Positions 1 to 8,436 of a stretch of 64,000 nucleotides of DNA are shown here, one piece after another (the stretch's first letter is position 1; the number at the start of each line of letters is the position of its first letter). This DNA is from Azospirillum sp. SYSU D00513. Its GTDB lineage: Bacteria > Pseudomonadota > Alphaproteobacteria > Azospirillales > Azospirillaceae. A program made the translations under genes and the position numbers. Location: assembly GCF_017356015.1 (NCBI RefSeq), contig NZ_JAFIQV010000032.1, forward strand, positions 1 to 64,000, read 5' to 3'. A model generated the notes under the pieces. The model was not told the origin of the DNA. It made no database searches and saw nothing but the letters and a program-made list of their open reading frames with translations.

Positions 1-17
1 GGCGGTGGCGCGCCAGC

Positions 18-88
18 GCCAGCCTTGACGCGGGACGACCGCCCTGGCACCCAACCTTATTCCTGCTTGATCCGCATCACGGTATCTC
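18..88. repeat. Insertion-element end remnant, copy A
   Basis: This 71-bp segment aligns without overall length change to 41895-41965, with roughly 80-85% identity by eye. The shared core runs from the AACCTTATTCC block into TGCTTG and the CCGCATC block. Read on the minus strand, the segment beyond it (about 117 down to 66) is an open frame ending in Met-Arg-Ile-Lys-Gln-Glu-stop. Copy B has a matching Met-Arg-Ser-Lys-Gln-Glu-stop. Both therefore look like the 3' end of the same transposase-like gene plus the terminal sequence of its element. The family was not identified. Confidence 0.55.
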
Positions 89-117
89 CCCACTGGTAGA
101 CTCGCGGTATTCGGTAG

Positions 118-858
118 CTGTTCGCGTGGCGCAAGCTGCCGATCCGCGACTACCTGATCGCCATCGTGATCTTCGTCAACGCCGTGAAGGGGATCAGCGC
201 CCTACAGCTCGGGCGGGACCTGAACGTGCAGTACAAGACGGCCTACGTCCTGGCCCACAAGCTGTGCGAAGCCATGGCCGCCGAAATGCGGGGCGTGGTG
301 CTGGGCGGGGAAGGCGCCGACGTGGAAGTGGATGGTTGCTATGTCGGCGGCCACGTCCGGCCCGAGAACGAGAAGAAGGACCGCAAGGACCGCCGCCTTG
401 CCGAGAACCAGACCAGCAAGCGCCAGGTCGTCGTCGTCGCCCGCGAGCGCGGCGGCAAAACCCTCACCATGGTCCTCAAGTCGGAAGAGGAAGGCGCCGC
501 CTTCATCAAGGGCCGTGTGGATCACGCCTCGACCCTGCACGCCGACGAAGCCGCTGGCTGGAACAGCCTTGCCCGCTTCAACATGAAGCGCATCAACCAC
601 CAACAGGCCTACAGCTCGGATGAGGCCTGCACCAATCAGGCGGAAAGCTACTTCGCCCGTCTGCGCCGCGCCGAGTGGGGCCAGCATCACCGCATCAGCG
701 GCAAGTACCTGACCCGCTACGCCGCTGAGATGGCATGGCGCGAGGATCACCGCCGCGACAGCAACGGCGACCAGTTCCGCGCTATGGGCTTCCGCGCCGC
801 CGCGCTGCCGCCGTCCGTGGATTGGTCCGGCTACTGGCAGCGCAGCAAGGCTGCCTAA
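118..858 (+). pseudogene. IS1595-family transposase, N-terminally truncated
   Basis: The frame reads Leu-Phe-Ala-Trp-Arg-Lys-Leu-Pro-Ile-Arg-Asp from 118 onward, typical of the middle of IS1595/ISXO2-type DDE transposases just after the zinc ribbon. In-frame stops lie at 97-99 and 115-117, so the N-terminal zinc-ribbon domain is missing. The catalytic domain appears intact: the first Asp sits in VEVDGCYVGG, the second in LHADEAAGW, and the acidic/Asn-Gln-Ala-Glu region follows at NQAESYF. The first in-frame Met is at 166, but homology extends upstream of it, so the gene is a 5' deletion rather than a short family member. The foreign sequence before 118 belongs to another element (copy A). Probably inactive. 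Confidence 0.85.
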
Positions 859-869
859 TCAATGCCGAC

Positions 870-919
870 GCCCGACCGCCACGAGTCGGACGGCATGCTC
901 CTCCGACTCGTGGGCGGGC
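870..919. other. Long hairpin after transposase
   Basis: Arms 870-890 and 902-919 are near-complementary (core CCACGAGTCGGA / TCCGACTCGTGG with flanking GC pairs) around an 11-nt loop. It lies just after the transposase stop and has no T tract, so it may be part of the element rather than a classical terminator. Confidence 0.5.
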
Positions 920-943
920 CGGGCTGCCACGCTCCGCCAATCG

Positions 944-985
944 GTGGACTTCACCGGGTACTGGCAGCGCCATAGGGCTGTGTGA
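944..985 (+). pseudogene. C-terminal remnant of a second IS1595 transposase
   Basis: The frame reads VDFTGYWQRHRAV then stop, closely matching the last 13 residues (VDWSGYWQRSKAA) of the transposase ending at 858. Only this tail is recognisable. It indicates a second, diverged copy or an internal duplication of the element's 3' end. Confidence 0.6.
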
Positions 986-1334
986 TCGCCCCCCGAGTCG
1001 CCCCCAAAATCGGACTGCTCGGTGTACAGGCACCCTGATGGCAGCAAATTTTCCTCTATAACGAAATATGCATCGCAACCGGTCCAGAGTGTAGGATCTA
1101 CAATTCTTATAATTGCGGGCAAAACGCTGCATCACAGACGTAACGAAGGCAATCGGAGTTAATCAAACAACACGCAGAATTTTTCATCTCCTACCAGAAC
1201 ACGCATACGAATGATCCCCTGCTTCAAAAGTACTGAGTAAAAGGGAACCCTTTCACGTATCTAACGATTGTCTTGCGTTTCTTGAATGGCTTCGGCCAGT
1301 GTGGCTGGTCGAAATTAGTTTGTAAGACATACCG
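986..1334 (+). promoter_or_regulatory. AT-rich leader of the three-gene operon
   Basis: No gene was seen here. Base composition drops sharply from the GC-rich transposase. It contains an exact TATAAT at 1108-1113 inside the inverted repeat CAATT-CTTAT-AATTG (1101-1115), with no good -35. It also contains a perfect 14-bp palindrome AAAGGG-AA-CCCTTT at 1240-1253, about 80 nt before the first start codon, which could be an operator. No clear Shine-Dalgarno precedes 1335. Confidence 0.4.
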
Positions 1335-2456
1335 ATGAATGCAAGCGCAACCCCTGGTCCGACGTCCGCCCCCGCTATCGATGGCGCAAAGCTGCTCCGC
1401 AGTCTCGTCGAGCGTACGGATTGGCCTGTCGCTAGCAACATCCTTCGTTACCATGGTCTGCGTCTCGGACGTGGAGCGAAGGGCACAATATTTAAGCTTC
1501 GTGAGATGATTGCCAATGGCGCCATAGGGCAGGCGGACCTCCGGAGGCTCTTTGTACGCTACAAAGAGAACTTGGCGTATGGCGATAAATACGTTCGCTT
1601 CTACGACATTGGAGACGCCTCTTGGCCCCAGATCAAAGCATACGCTGACAGCGCACGAGCTGAAGTAGGCCCGTTTTCGGCAAGCTTCCCATACATGCTC
1701 ACTGAGTCTGAGTTGTCGAATATTGCGCCAAACAATCCCGTTCTGTCCGCCGTTGAAAGGTCGCCTCTAGGAATAACTCTCTATTACTGCTCCAACCGCG
1801 TTCATTTCGTTAGAGAAAAGATCAACACATACGAAATGGAAGAAAGGATATCTGAAGCTTTCAAAAAGTATGACGAAGTCATTGGAGTGAAGGTTTCCAA
1901 AAAACAGGCTGTTGATGTAATTTGGATCCCTAATGACGGGGGTCCGATTGAAATTAGAGTTGATGCAAATGCATGCCCAATAGTCGAAACCTCCATGGCT
2001 GCACATGAAATACTTAGGATAAATTTCAATGAAGCAGTCGGACTGAATGTCCTAAACAAAGCGGTCAACCTTTTCCCTGCCATTCAAAACATTTACATAA
2101 ATGATGAGGATTGCCGAGTTACCGAAATGGCTTTTATGGCCGGCACGGGCTCGCATAAACATGAGACAATGCGAAAGTCTCAGACATGCCTGAGAAAGGA
2201 GCGGTTTCATGAAGCCGGTGTCGGCGCCCTTGAAGGCGACATTCGAGCGCACCTTATTACCGTTTTTTGGGAGTATGAGATTAACTCAGATTTTTCATCA
2301 TACCCCGAACTCAAAATTCAGGGACACTTTCGGCTGATTGATCATACCGAACCTGAACTACATGATGCACTAATTCGTCGCTCGTGGGGTGCCGCCGATT
2401 ATGGTATGGTTACGTTCCGCCTCCTTAGCAACCTTGCTCCAAACGATGGAACTTAA
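1335..2456 (+). CDS. Hypothetical protein, first gene of nuclease-associated operon
   Basis: A 373-residue protein that I do not recognise. It has no signal peptide or membrane segment, so it is probably cytoplasmic. The N-terminal third (residues 10-90) is basic and helix-rich and could bind nucleic acid. The middle and C-terminal parts alternate beta and alpha with no textbook motif. Its codon use and GC are clearly lower than the flanking chromosomal genes, which fits horizontal acquisition beside insertion-sequence debris. The stop overlaps the next start by 11 nt (2446-2456), indicating translational coupling. By position it could be a sensor or specificity subunit for the downstream nuclease-like protein; that is inference. 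The start is uncertain because no ribosome-binding site is evident. Confidence 0.75.
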   Translation: MNASATPGPTSAPAIDGAKLLRSLVERTDWPVASNILRYHGLRLGRGAKGTIFKLREMIANGAIGQADLRRLFVRYKENLAYGDKYVRFYDIGDASWPQIKAYADSARAEVGPFSASFPYMLTESELSNIAPNNPVLSAVERSPLGITLYYCSNRVHFVREKINTYEMEERISEAFKKYDEVIGVKVSKKQAVDVIWIPNDGGPIEIRVDANACPIVETSMAAHEILRINFNEAVGLNVLNKAVNLFPAIQNIYINDEDCRVTEMAFMAGTGSHKHETMRKSQTCLRKERFHEAGVGALEGDIRAHLITVFWEYEINSDFSSYPELKIQGHFRLIDHTEPELHDALIRRSWGAADYGMVTFRLLSNLAPNDGT

Positions 2457-2883
2457 CGAGTATACACAGCAATTAGCTGCTGAACTGGAGCGCCGCTTGG
2501 GGAGCGGCGCTGAGGCTGAGATATGCCTAAGCGCTACAAAGTATTTATTGACTACACCAGCAGAGCGCCTGGAAATGCTGTCCTACGGCTCGCTGTACGC
2601 AGCTATGGGTCAAAAACACGGCCGAATAGAATTTATCAGAGCCATGCAGATATTGTCGGGCTCATGGCTTAATCTTTTGGACATTTTCTTCAAGTTTTAT
2701 GACAAAAACTCCAACGAAGAATACGATGTTGATAACGATGAGGTTCTAGCCGCACAGAAGGACGGGCGCCTTGTTCATCCAAAAACTGGAGATCTAGTTG
2801 AGGATTATGAAGAAGATTTGTTGATATATTTCTGCGCCTCAGAGAAGCTTAAAGATATGAAGAAGAAAGTTCATGCTCGATAA
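2446..2883 (+). CDS. Hypothetical acidic protein, second gene of nuclease-associated operon
   Basis: A 145-residue, markedly acidic soluble protein of unknown family. The N-terminal half is predicted helical; residues 100-130 are an Asp/Glu-rich stretch containing NSNEEYDVDNDE and VEDYEEDLL; the tail is Lys-rich. The start at 2446 is chosen because it overlaps the upstream stop by 11 nt, the same overlap seen with the next gene. A longer in-frame start at 2389 would sit deep inside gene 1. The acidic character would suit an inhibitor or adaptor partner of a DNA-binding or nuclease protein, but nothing in the sequence proves that. Confidence 0.7.
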   Translation: MELNEYTQQLAAELERRLGSGAEAEICLSATKYLLTTPAERLEMLSYGSLYAAMGQKHGRIEFIRAMQILSGSWLNLLDIFFKFYDKNSNEEYDVDNDEVLAAQKDGRLVHPKTGDLVEDYEEDLLIYFCASEKLKDMKKKVHAR

Positions 2884-3493
2884 GCTAACTATGAAAGAGT
2901 TCATTGATTCTGGGTTTTCGCCACGCTCCCAAACGGCGTTTCTAGAGTCTAAGCTCGCCAAGAATTATCATGACTTCTTGGAGGCTTTGCATTTAGCATT
3001 GGACAGCGCTGTGGCAAAGTTGTGTGAAGGGCGCCATGTCCTAAAAGGGCAAAACGAAAATCAGCTAACGTTCCATATCACAACCGCTTTAAGTCATATG
3101 GGTTTTGACGCGACATTTGACACAGCGGTCAATGGACATTGTGATATAACAGTAAAAGATGCTCGCGGCTATCTGTGGCTTGGCGAAGCGAAAATACATA
3201 AGGGATCTTATGACTGGCTTTTTGAAGGTTACAACCAGCTTGTAACGCGCTATGCAAGCGGCCTTCCGAACCAGGATGGCGGCGGCCTTTTGATTTACAC
3301 CTTCAAAGATCGCGCCGATCAAATGATGACAAGGTGGGCTGCGCACATCACAAAGAAGCAAAAAGGGCTCACGTCCTCGCAATGTTCACTTAATAGAATG
3401 TGCTTTTTTACTGAAGGCGTGCAGGAGGCCACCGGAATTCCTATGAAAGTAAGGCACATACCTGTGCCTCTTTACTTTAGGCCACTGGCCTAG
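2873..3493 (+). CDS. Putative PD-(D/E)XK nuclease-like protein
   Basis: A 206-residue protein. The region 62-107 has the layout of the restriction-endonuclease-like fold: an early Glu (E62, in NENQLT), then GHCDITV (D91), then a beta strand ending LGEAK (E105, K107), followed by an aromatic helix with YNQL (Q122). The spacing between D91 and E105-X-K107 fits the canonical metal-binding core. No methyltransferase or helicase gene accompanies it. It overlaps the previous gene by 11 nt and ends the operon. The family is inferred from motif spacing only. It could be a defence effector, a mobile-element nuclease or an inactive homologue, though the three acidic/Lys positions appear intact. Confidence 0.65.
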   Translation: MLDKLTMKEFIDSGFSPRSQTAFLESKLAKNYHDFLEALHLALDSAVAKLCEGRHVLKGQNENQLTFHITTALSHMGFDATFDTAVNGHCDITVKDARGYLWLGEAKIHKGSYDWLFEGYNQLVTRYASGLPNQDGGGLLIYTFKDRADQMMTRWAAHITKKQKGLTSSQCSLNRMCFFTEGVQEATGIPMKVRHIPVPLYFRPLA

Positions 3494-3694
3494 GATACCA
3501 CCCTGATTCTCCAAAGCTATTCATTCTGCGAAGCGCGCCTAACTTATTTCCGCGTATAGGCTTGTTCACCCCTCCGCCTTCACCGGCCTCCACCGCGCGC
3601 CCGCGCCCACCCGAACGCCACCCCCTCTCCGCCCTGGGTGTGTTTGCTACCGAATACCGCTTCGCTGTCGCTTTGCAGAGCCCCCTCACCCTCC

Positions 3695-3720
3695 CCTCTC
3701 CCCGGAGGGGAGAGGTTTTT
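3695..3720 (+). terminator. Palindromic repeat with T tract
   Basis: CCTCTCCCC (3695-3703) and GGGGAGAGG (3707-3715) pair around a 3-nt loop and are followed by TTTTT. It may terminate the nuclease operon from 200 nt away. The same CTCTCCCC/GGGGAGA motif recurs between urtB and urtA (about 46224-46245), so it is also a dispersed intergenic repeat. The rest of 3494-3853 shows no gene. Confidence 0.55.
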
Positions 3721-3853
3721 GTTCGGGAGCTTTGGGACGGGCTGGTTTTGGGGCGTGGCGCTTCGGTGATGGCGCGCCGGAAGAGAGCGATCGTCACCGT
3801 TCCTGCCCCGGCTATCCGGTGCCCTGCAGGGCCGGCAAAGCACTCTTCCCCCA

Positions 3854-4228
3854 TCACTCCACGGGCGGGTCCCGGTCCAGGGTGGCGTTGGCGTCCAGGC
3901 CGCGGCGGCGGAGTTCCTGGCGGATCAGGATGCGCAGGGCGAGGCGGGGGTCCGGCGGGCCTTCGGTGAGGGTGTCAAAACGGGGAATGGGTTCGCCGGG
4001 GCCGTCGGCGAGATAAAGGGCCTTCATCTCACCGACGGTCATGGTCTGGAGACGCTGGCGGGCGGCGCCCAGCGATTCCGGCTGGGTCGGGTCGAAGAGC
4101 AGCGGCGCGTGCTCGGTGTCGGGTTCGCGGCGTTCGGTCCCGAGACCCGGCAGCGTGCGGCGGACGGCGCCGAGGAGGCGGAGGATCGGGGCGATCAGCG
4201 GCGCGGGGCTTGGCAAGGTCGAAGGCAT
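3854..4228 (-). CDS. Hypothetical protein
   Basis: A 124-residue protein of unknown family. Codon use is strongly GC3-biased, like the core genes, which supports it being real. The N-terminal 30 residues are hydrophobic and proline-rich with Arg residues, followed by a soluble region. A block around residues 58-85 contains TMTVGEMKALYLADG, and the C-terminus is helical and Arg-rich. No clear ribosome-binding site precedes the ATG at 4228, so the start could differ. It stands alone, tail-to-tail with the nuclease operon. Confidence 0.6.
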   Translation of the reverse strand: MPSTLPSPAPLIAPILRLLGAVRRTLPGLGTERREPDTEHAPLLFDPTQPESLGAARQRLQTMTVGEMKALYLADGPGEPIPRFDTLTEGPPDPRLALRILIRQELRRRGLDANATLDRDPPVE

Positions 4229-4351
4229 AAGGATTGAACAGCGCGCGGGGCCGGGAGGTCACGGGTAACGCCGACCTTGTTCCGTCATGGCGGCCATTTG
4301 TGCGGGCGCGCGGGAGCGGGACAAGGGACGCCACGGGTGCCTGGAGTCGCG

Positions 4352-4378
4352 AAAAGGGCGCCGCGTGGGGCGCCCTTC
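4352..4378 (-). terminator. Rho-independent terminator of chemoreceptor gene
   Basis: On the minus strand AAGGGCGCC and GGCGCCCTT pair around a 6-nt loop and run into TTTTC. It lies about 30 nt beyond the stop at 4406. Confidence 0.8.
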
Positions 4379-4405
4379 CCGTCCGTCCGGTCCGTCCTGC
4401 GCCGG

Positions 4406-6457
4406 TCAGGCGGCGCGGACGGTGGCGATGAAGTTGGTCACCTCGGCCTTCAGCCGCTCGGCTTCCACCGCCAGGCTGTTGGCGGTGCCGAGCACGTCGT
4501 CCGCGGCCGTGCCGGTTTCGGTGGCCGCCTGGGTCACGCCGGTGATGTTGAGGTTGACCTCCTCCGTCCCGCGCGCGGCCTGGGCGACGTTGCCGGAGAT
4601 CTCGCCGGTCGCGGCGTTCTGTTCCTCGATGGCGGCGGCGATGGCGGTGGCGATCTCGTTCATGTCGGCGATGGTCCGGCCGATGCCGACGATGGCGTCG
4701 CGGGCGCCGCCGGTCGCCCCCTGGATCTCCTTCACCTTGGACTGGATCTCCTCCGTGGCCTTGGCGGTCTGGGTGGCGAGGCTCTTCACCTCGCTGGCAA
4801 CGACGGCGAAGCCCTTGCCGGCCTCACCGGCCCGGGCCGCCTCGATGGTGGCGTTCAGCGCCAGAAGGTTGGTCTGGCCCGCGATGCTGTTGATCAGATC
4901 GACCACCGCCCCGATCTGGTTCGCGGCGTCCACCAGCGCGCGCATGGTGCCGGTCGTGCGCTCGGCCTCCCGCACGGCCTCCCCGCTGATGCGGGTCTGG
5001 GTGGAGACCTGACGGCCGATTTCCAGGATGGAGGCGGCCAGCTCCTCGGTCGCGGCGGCCACCGTCTGCACGTTGGCCGAGGATTGTTCGGACGCGGCGG
5101 CAACGGCGGTCGCCTGGCTGCTCGCCTGGGCAGCGGTGGAGGACAGGGCCGTCGCCGCACCCTGCATCTGCGTGGCCGAGGCGGCGACCGTCTCCACGAT
5201 CCCCTGGACGCTGTGCTCGAAGGCGGAGGCCAGCCGGTTCAGTTCCGCCTTGCGCTGCGCCTCGGCGCGGGCCTCGGCGGCCTTGGCTTCTTCCTCCATC
5301 GCGCGGGTGCGGATCATGCTGTCGCGGAACACCTGGACGGCCTCGGCCATCTCGCCGATTTCGTCGCGGCGCCCGGCCGCCGGGATCTCCGCCGCCGTGT
5401 CGCCGCCCGCCAGACGGCGCATGGCCGCCGTCATGGACACCACCGGCACGGCGATGCTGCGGCCGATCAGCCAGGCGAGAATGACGCCCAGCCCGCCAGC
5501 CAGGGCGGAGAGCAGGAGCGCCAGCGTCTTGGTGCCGGCGGCCTCGGTGGCGGCGGCATCGGCCACACTCCGCTGCATCCGGCCCGCCGTGTCGCGGATC
5601 TCCGACGAGAGCGCGCGGATCGCGCCCATGGTGGAGGTCATCGATCCCTCGACCGTCTCCTCGATGTCCAGCGTCACCGCCGCGAGCTGCTCGAACCCGG
5701 CGCGGTAGGAGGCCAGCATGGATTTGGCCAGCGCGACGCGCTCGTTCTGCGCGGTGTCGAAGTTCAGGTTGCCACGGTCCACGACGGTCAGGGCCTTCTC
5801 CGTCGCGTCGATCTCCTGGAAGACGCGGGCGACGTCCTCCTTATCCTTGGCGGCGAAGAAACGCGCCGCGGTGAATCGGGCTAGAAGGAAGCTCTCCGTC
5901 GCTTCCGCCGCGGCGGCGAGCGTCACCACGTTGCTGGCGTTGTATTCGGCGACGCGCATCTCCTTCAGGACCGCGCGAAGCTCGAGACCGAGCTGGTTCA
6001 GGACCTCCTCGTTCAGGCGGTCGCGCTGGCCGGTCTTCTCGATCACCGCGCCGAACTCGGCCTCGTAGCGGGACTTGAGGGCGGAAATCTCCTCCACCCG
6101 CTTCAGGTTCTCAGGCGTCTGCATCCCGGCCTTGGCGGCGGCCAGCTTCTCCGTGGACGCGGACCAGTGCGCCTTGAAGTCGGCGACCTGTTCGGCCGAG
6201 GCGTCCTCCATGTAGCGCCGCACGGCGATGCGCGCCTCCATCAGGCTCGCGTCGGCCTCCGCGCTGTTGATGGCGATGCCGGACTGCACGGAAAAGCGGC
6301 GGAGGTCGGCCTCCCCCCGGTTCGCGGACAGCCAGGACGACACCCCCATGCCCACCAGCAGGGCGAGCACGCTGGCGAACCCCACATAGATCTTCGTCCG
6401 CGTCTTCAGATTCGCGAAAACACCCGCACCGCGCCGCCCACGCTCCACGACTGACAT
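4406..6457 (-). CDS. Methyl-accepting chemotaxis protein
   Basis: A 683-residue transmembrane chemoreceptor. TM1 is at about 22-42 and TM2 at about 311-336. The roughly 270-residue periplasmic helical region between them resembles the helical bimodular (HBM) type by length. A HAMP segment follows (335-390), then a long cytoplasmic coiled coil. The conserved signalling tip is at about 528-556 (AGQTNLLALNATIEAARAG, then GKGFAVVASEV). No C-terminal CheR-tethering pentapeptide is seen. The gene is monocistronic with its own terminator. The ligand is unknown. Confidence 0.95.
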   Translation of the reverse strand: MSVVERGRRGAGVFANLKTRTKIYVGFASVLALLVGMGVSSWLSANRGEADLRRFSVQSGIAINSAEADASLMEARIAVRRYMEDASAEQVADFKAHWSASTEKLAAAKAGMQTPENLKRVEEISALKSRYEAEFGAVIEKTGQRDRLNEEVLNQLGLELRAVLKEMRVAEYNASNVVTLAAAAEATESFLLARFTAARFFAAKDKEDVARVFQEIDATEKALTVVDRGNLNFDTAQNERVALAKSMLASYRAGFEQLAAVTLDIEETVEGSMTSTMGAIRALSSEIRDTAGRMQRSVADAAATEAAGTKTLALLLSALAGGLGVILAWLIGRSIAVPVVSMTAAMRRLAGGDTAAEIPAAGRRDEIGEMAEAVQVFRDSMIRTRAMEEEAKAAEARAEAQRKAELNRLASAFEHSVQGIVETVAASATQMQGAATALSSTAAQASSQATAVAAASEQSSANVQTVAAATEELAASILEIGRQVSTQTRISGEAVREAERTTGTMRALVDAANQIGAVVDLINSIAGQTNLLALNATIEAARAGEAGKGFAVVASEVKSLATQTAKATEEIQSKVKEIQGATGGARDAIVGIGRTIADMNEIATAIAAAIEEQNAATGEISGNVAQAARGTEEVNLNITGVTQAATETGTAADDVLGTANSLAVEAERLKAEVTNFIATVRAA

Positions 6458-6786
6458 TTTCCCCCCGATTTTGATGGTTCCGGCCCGAAAGGGGCCTGAT
6501 CGCCCCGAGACTGCCTATTCCTGTATGCGTCGAACCTTTAACCGAAGGTTACGGAAACAGGCCTTTGAAGGGGATTTCCTATACCGGAGGGTGCAACGCG
6601 CTCCTGTCGGCGCCGCTCGGGAGGGGGCGGCGGCACGCAGGGGCATGCGCCGGGCCACCACGCCTCATGCCGTGCAGGTCTTACGGCCAAGCAAGCCTGC
6701 TATCACCCGGGGCCTATGTCTTGCGCGTGACGGAAAGGTTGAAGCTGTGTTAACAGTCCCGCCATCACCAACAGCCGGTACGTCCG
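6458..6786. promoter_or_regulatory. Divergent intergenic region
   Basis: This separates the chemoreceptor start (6457, minus) from the CYTH gene start (6787, plus). No convincing -35/-10 pair, hairpin or small gene was seen. Confidence 0.3.
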
Positions 6787-7314
6787 ATGGCTCTGGAAAT
6801 CGAGCGCCGCTTCCTGGTCCGTGAAGGCCACGCGATCTGGACATCCGATTCCGTCAGCATCGTGCAGGGTTACATACCGCTCCGCTCCGGCGGCAATGTC
6901 CGCATCCGCATCACGGGGCAGGACGCCGTCATGACCATCAAGCGCTGGGTCGGTCCGGGCGTGCGGGAAGAGCGGAACACGCCCATTTCCTTCTGGAACG
7001 CCGCCACGCTTCTGAAAACCCGCTGCGTCGGCGGCATCGTGGAGAAGACCCGCCACCATGTGACGGTCGGCGACCATCTCTGGGAGGTGGACTTCTTCAC
7101 CGGGGCCAACGAAGGCCTCGTCATCGCGGAGGTCGAACTCGACCACCCGCAGGAGCCGGTCGAGCTGCCGGACTGGGTGTCGGACGAAATCACCGGCGAC
7201 CGCCGTTACGGCAACTCCATGCTCGCCAAACAGCCCTACGGGAGCTGGGACGGCTTGGTTCCCTTCCCTGCCGGCCGCACGGACGCGCCGGACGCGGGGC
7301 TCCGCGCGGCGTAA
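6787..7314 (+). CDS. CYTH-domain protein (triphosphate-tunnel family)
   Basis: A 175-residue protein that begins MALEIERRFLV, the EXEXK/R-type signature of CYTH (CyaB-thiamine triphosphatase) proteins. Alternating Arg/Lys and Glu strands follow (VRIRIT, MTIKRW, EKTRHHV, WEVDFF, VIAEVEL), the expected lining of a triphosphate tunnel. Relatives hydrolyse inorganic triphosphate or other triphosphates with divalent metal; the exact substrate cannot be read from sequence. Length is normal for the short bacterial form without a CHAD domain. Cytoplasmic. It ends with a short low-complexity Ala/Asp/Pro tail. Confidence 0.9.
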   Translation: MALEIERRFLVREGHAIWTSDSVSIVQGYIPLRSGGNVRIRITGQDAVMTIKRWVGPGVREERNTPISFWNAATLLKTRCVGGIVEKTRHHVTVGDHLWEVDFFTGANEGLVIAEVELDHPQEPVELPDWVSDEITGDRRYGNSMLAKQPYGSWDGLVPFPAGRTDAPDAGLRAA

Positions 7315-7724
7315 GGGCGGCGTAAGGGGCGAAGGGGGGCCGGCGGCGAAAAAAAGCCCGCCACGGCGGGGCCGGGCGGGCGAGGCGGGTTGTCTGATGG
7401 TCTGGCCGACCAACGCCGGCCGATATGGGGGCGGCGGCCCCGGATGCAAGAAGGCCCCTCGCCACGGACGGGCACCGGTGGACCGCCACCGGCTTATCGC
7501 GATCCCTGTCTCCGACGCCGCTCTGGATCCGCGCCTTGAACGCCGCCGGCCGATGACCGGACAGCTCGCCCCTTCCATCCACCCCTTTTGATGTACGACA
7601 CGGTAATAGACTGTTAACCACAATGGCCGATCTTGGTATCACTCGCACGAGCCGGGCGGGACGATCCGCGGGATAGTCATCGGGTTTTCATCCTTGCGCG
7701 GCATGGCACGGAAGGGGACAGGAC
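7315..7724. other. Intergenic region with minus-strand terminator-like hairpin
   Basis: On the minus strand CCCGCC-GT-GGCGGG (7357-7370) is followed by C and seven Ts (7349-7355), a good terminator shape. No minus-strand protein gene with convincing codon use precedes it. It may end a small RNA, or act from the other strand on the CYTH transcript only weakly. Nothing else was recognised. Confidence 0.4.
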
Positions 7725-7907
7725 ATGAGCAGCATGATGGTCGCGGAGAAGGAAATCGTCGGACGTCACTCCGCCTCGGAGGAGACGCTCTCTCTTCTGC
7801 GCCGGGTCGAGGAGCATCTGTCGCGCCACATCGAGGCGGTCGGCGGCACGGCGGCGGCGCCGACCACCGCCGAACTGCTCGGCGACGTGCGCGCGGTGCT
7901 CGCCTAA
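7725..7907 (+). CDS. Small hypothetical protein
   Basis: A 60-residue protein preceded by AGGGGACAGGAC, a plausible ribosome-binding site. It is predicted to be mostly helical (residues 15-40, SASEETLSLLRRVEEHL) with an Ala-rich linker and a second short helix at the C-terminus. There is no signal or membrane segment. It is followed by its own strong terminator, which supports an independent transcription unit. Function unknown. Confidence 0.65.
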   Translation: MSSMMVAEKEIVGRHSASEETLSLLRRVEEHLSRHIEAVGGTAAAPTTAELLGDVRAVLA

Positions 7908-7976
7908 GGCGGAGCGGCGGCGCCCGGCCGACACCGGAGCGCGCCTGACATCCCCAAGAGCATCCCCATGATCGAC

Positions 7977-8013
7977 GCCCGGCTCTCCCCTGAGAGCCGG
8001 GCGTTTTTCTTTT
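7977..8013 (+). terminator. Rho-independent terminator
   Basis: CGCCCGGCTCTC and GAGAGCCGGGCG form a near-perfect stem followed by TTTTTCTTTT. It terminates the 60-residue gene. Confidence 0.9.
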
Positions 8014-8175
8014 CCGGATTGCAGCAAATTGTCGCCAAAGGACAGTGGCGGCATCCCCGCGTATGACGCAACCTGCGGGACGATCACGGATCGGTCTGCG
8101 CGATTTTCGCCACCCGGACTGATCCAAGAAGGGCGCTGCTCCGAACAAGTGGTTGGATGACGAGCGGGTGCGGTG

Positions 8176-8436
8176 ATGGGGCGGTATTTGACCAACGATC
8201 AAAGACTGTGGCTGGCGACGGCGCACCCCGACCGCTGGGACCTGAAGACGAGTCCGGACGGCGAGGTGGTGGAGCTGTGCCTGCGGCACGGGCTGATCCG
8301 ACCGGGCGACCGGCCGGGCGAGCTGTGGAAGCTCACCGCCGCCGGGGGCGAGGCCCTGCGGGAGCTGCGCGGACCGGCGCCTTTAAGGCCGCGGGCGTTG
8401 CGGTACGCCAGGGTCCGGGAACGCCATGACTCCTGA
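8176..8436 (+). CDS. Small winged-helix-like hypothetical protein
   Basis: An 86-residue protein with the pattern LTNDQRLWL ... VVELCLRHGLIRPG ... LWKLTAAGGEALREL, resembling a compact winged-helix (helix, helix, wing, then a TAAG turn as in MarR/PadR-type ends). A GTG three nt upstream (8173) is an alternative start. Its stop overlaps the next gene's ATG by 11 nt. A diverged relative lies at 8774. DNA binding is inferred from shape only. Confidence 0.6.
   Translation: MGRYLTNDQRLWLATAHPDRWDLKTSPDGEVVELCLRHGLIRPGDRPGELWKLTAAGGEALRELRGPAPLRPRALRYARVRERHDS

Noticed and set aside
4277..5884. Long plus-strand open frame of 535 codons
   Set aside because: It is antisense to the chemoreceptor gene; composition is Gly/Arg/His-rich shadow sequence with no domain.
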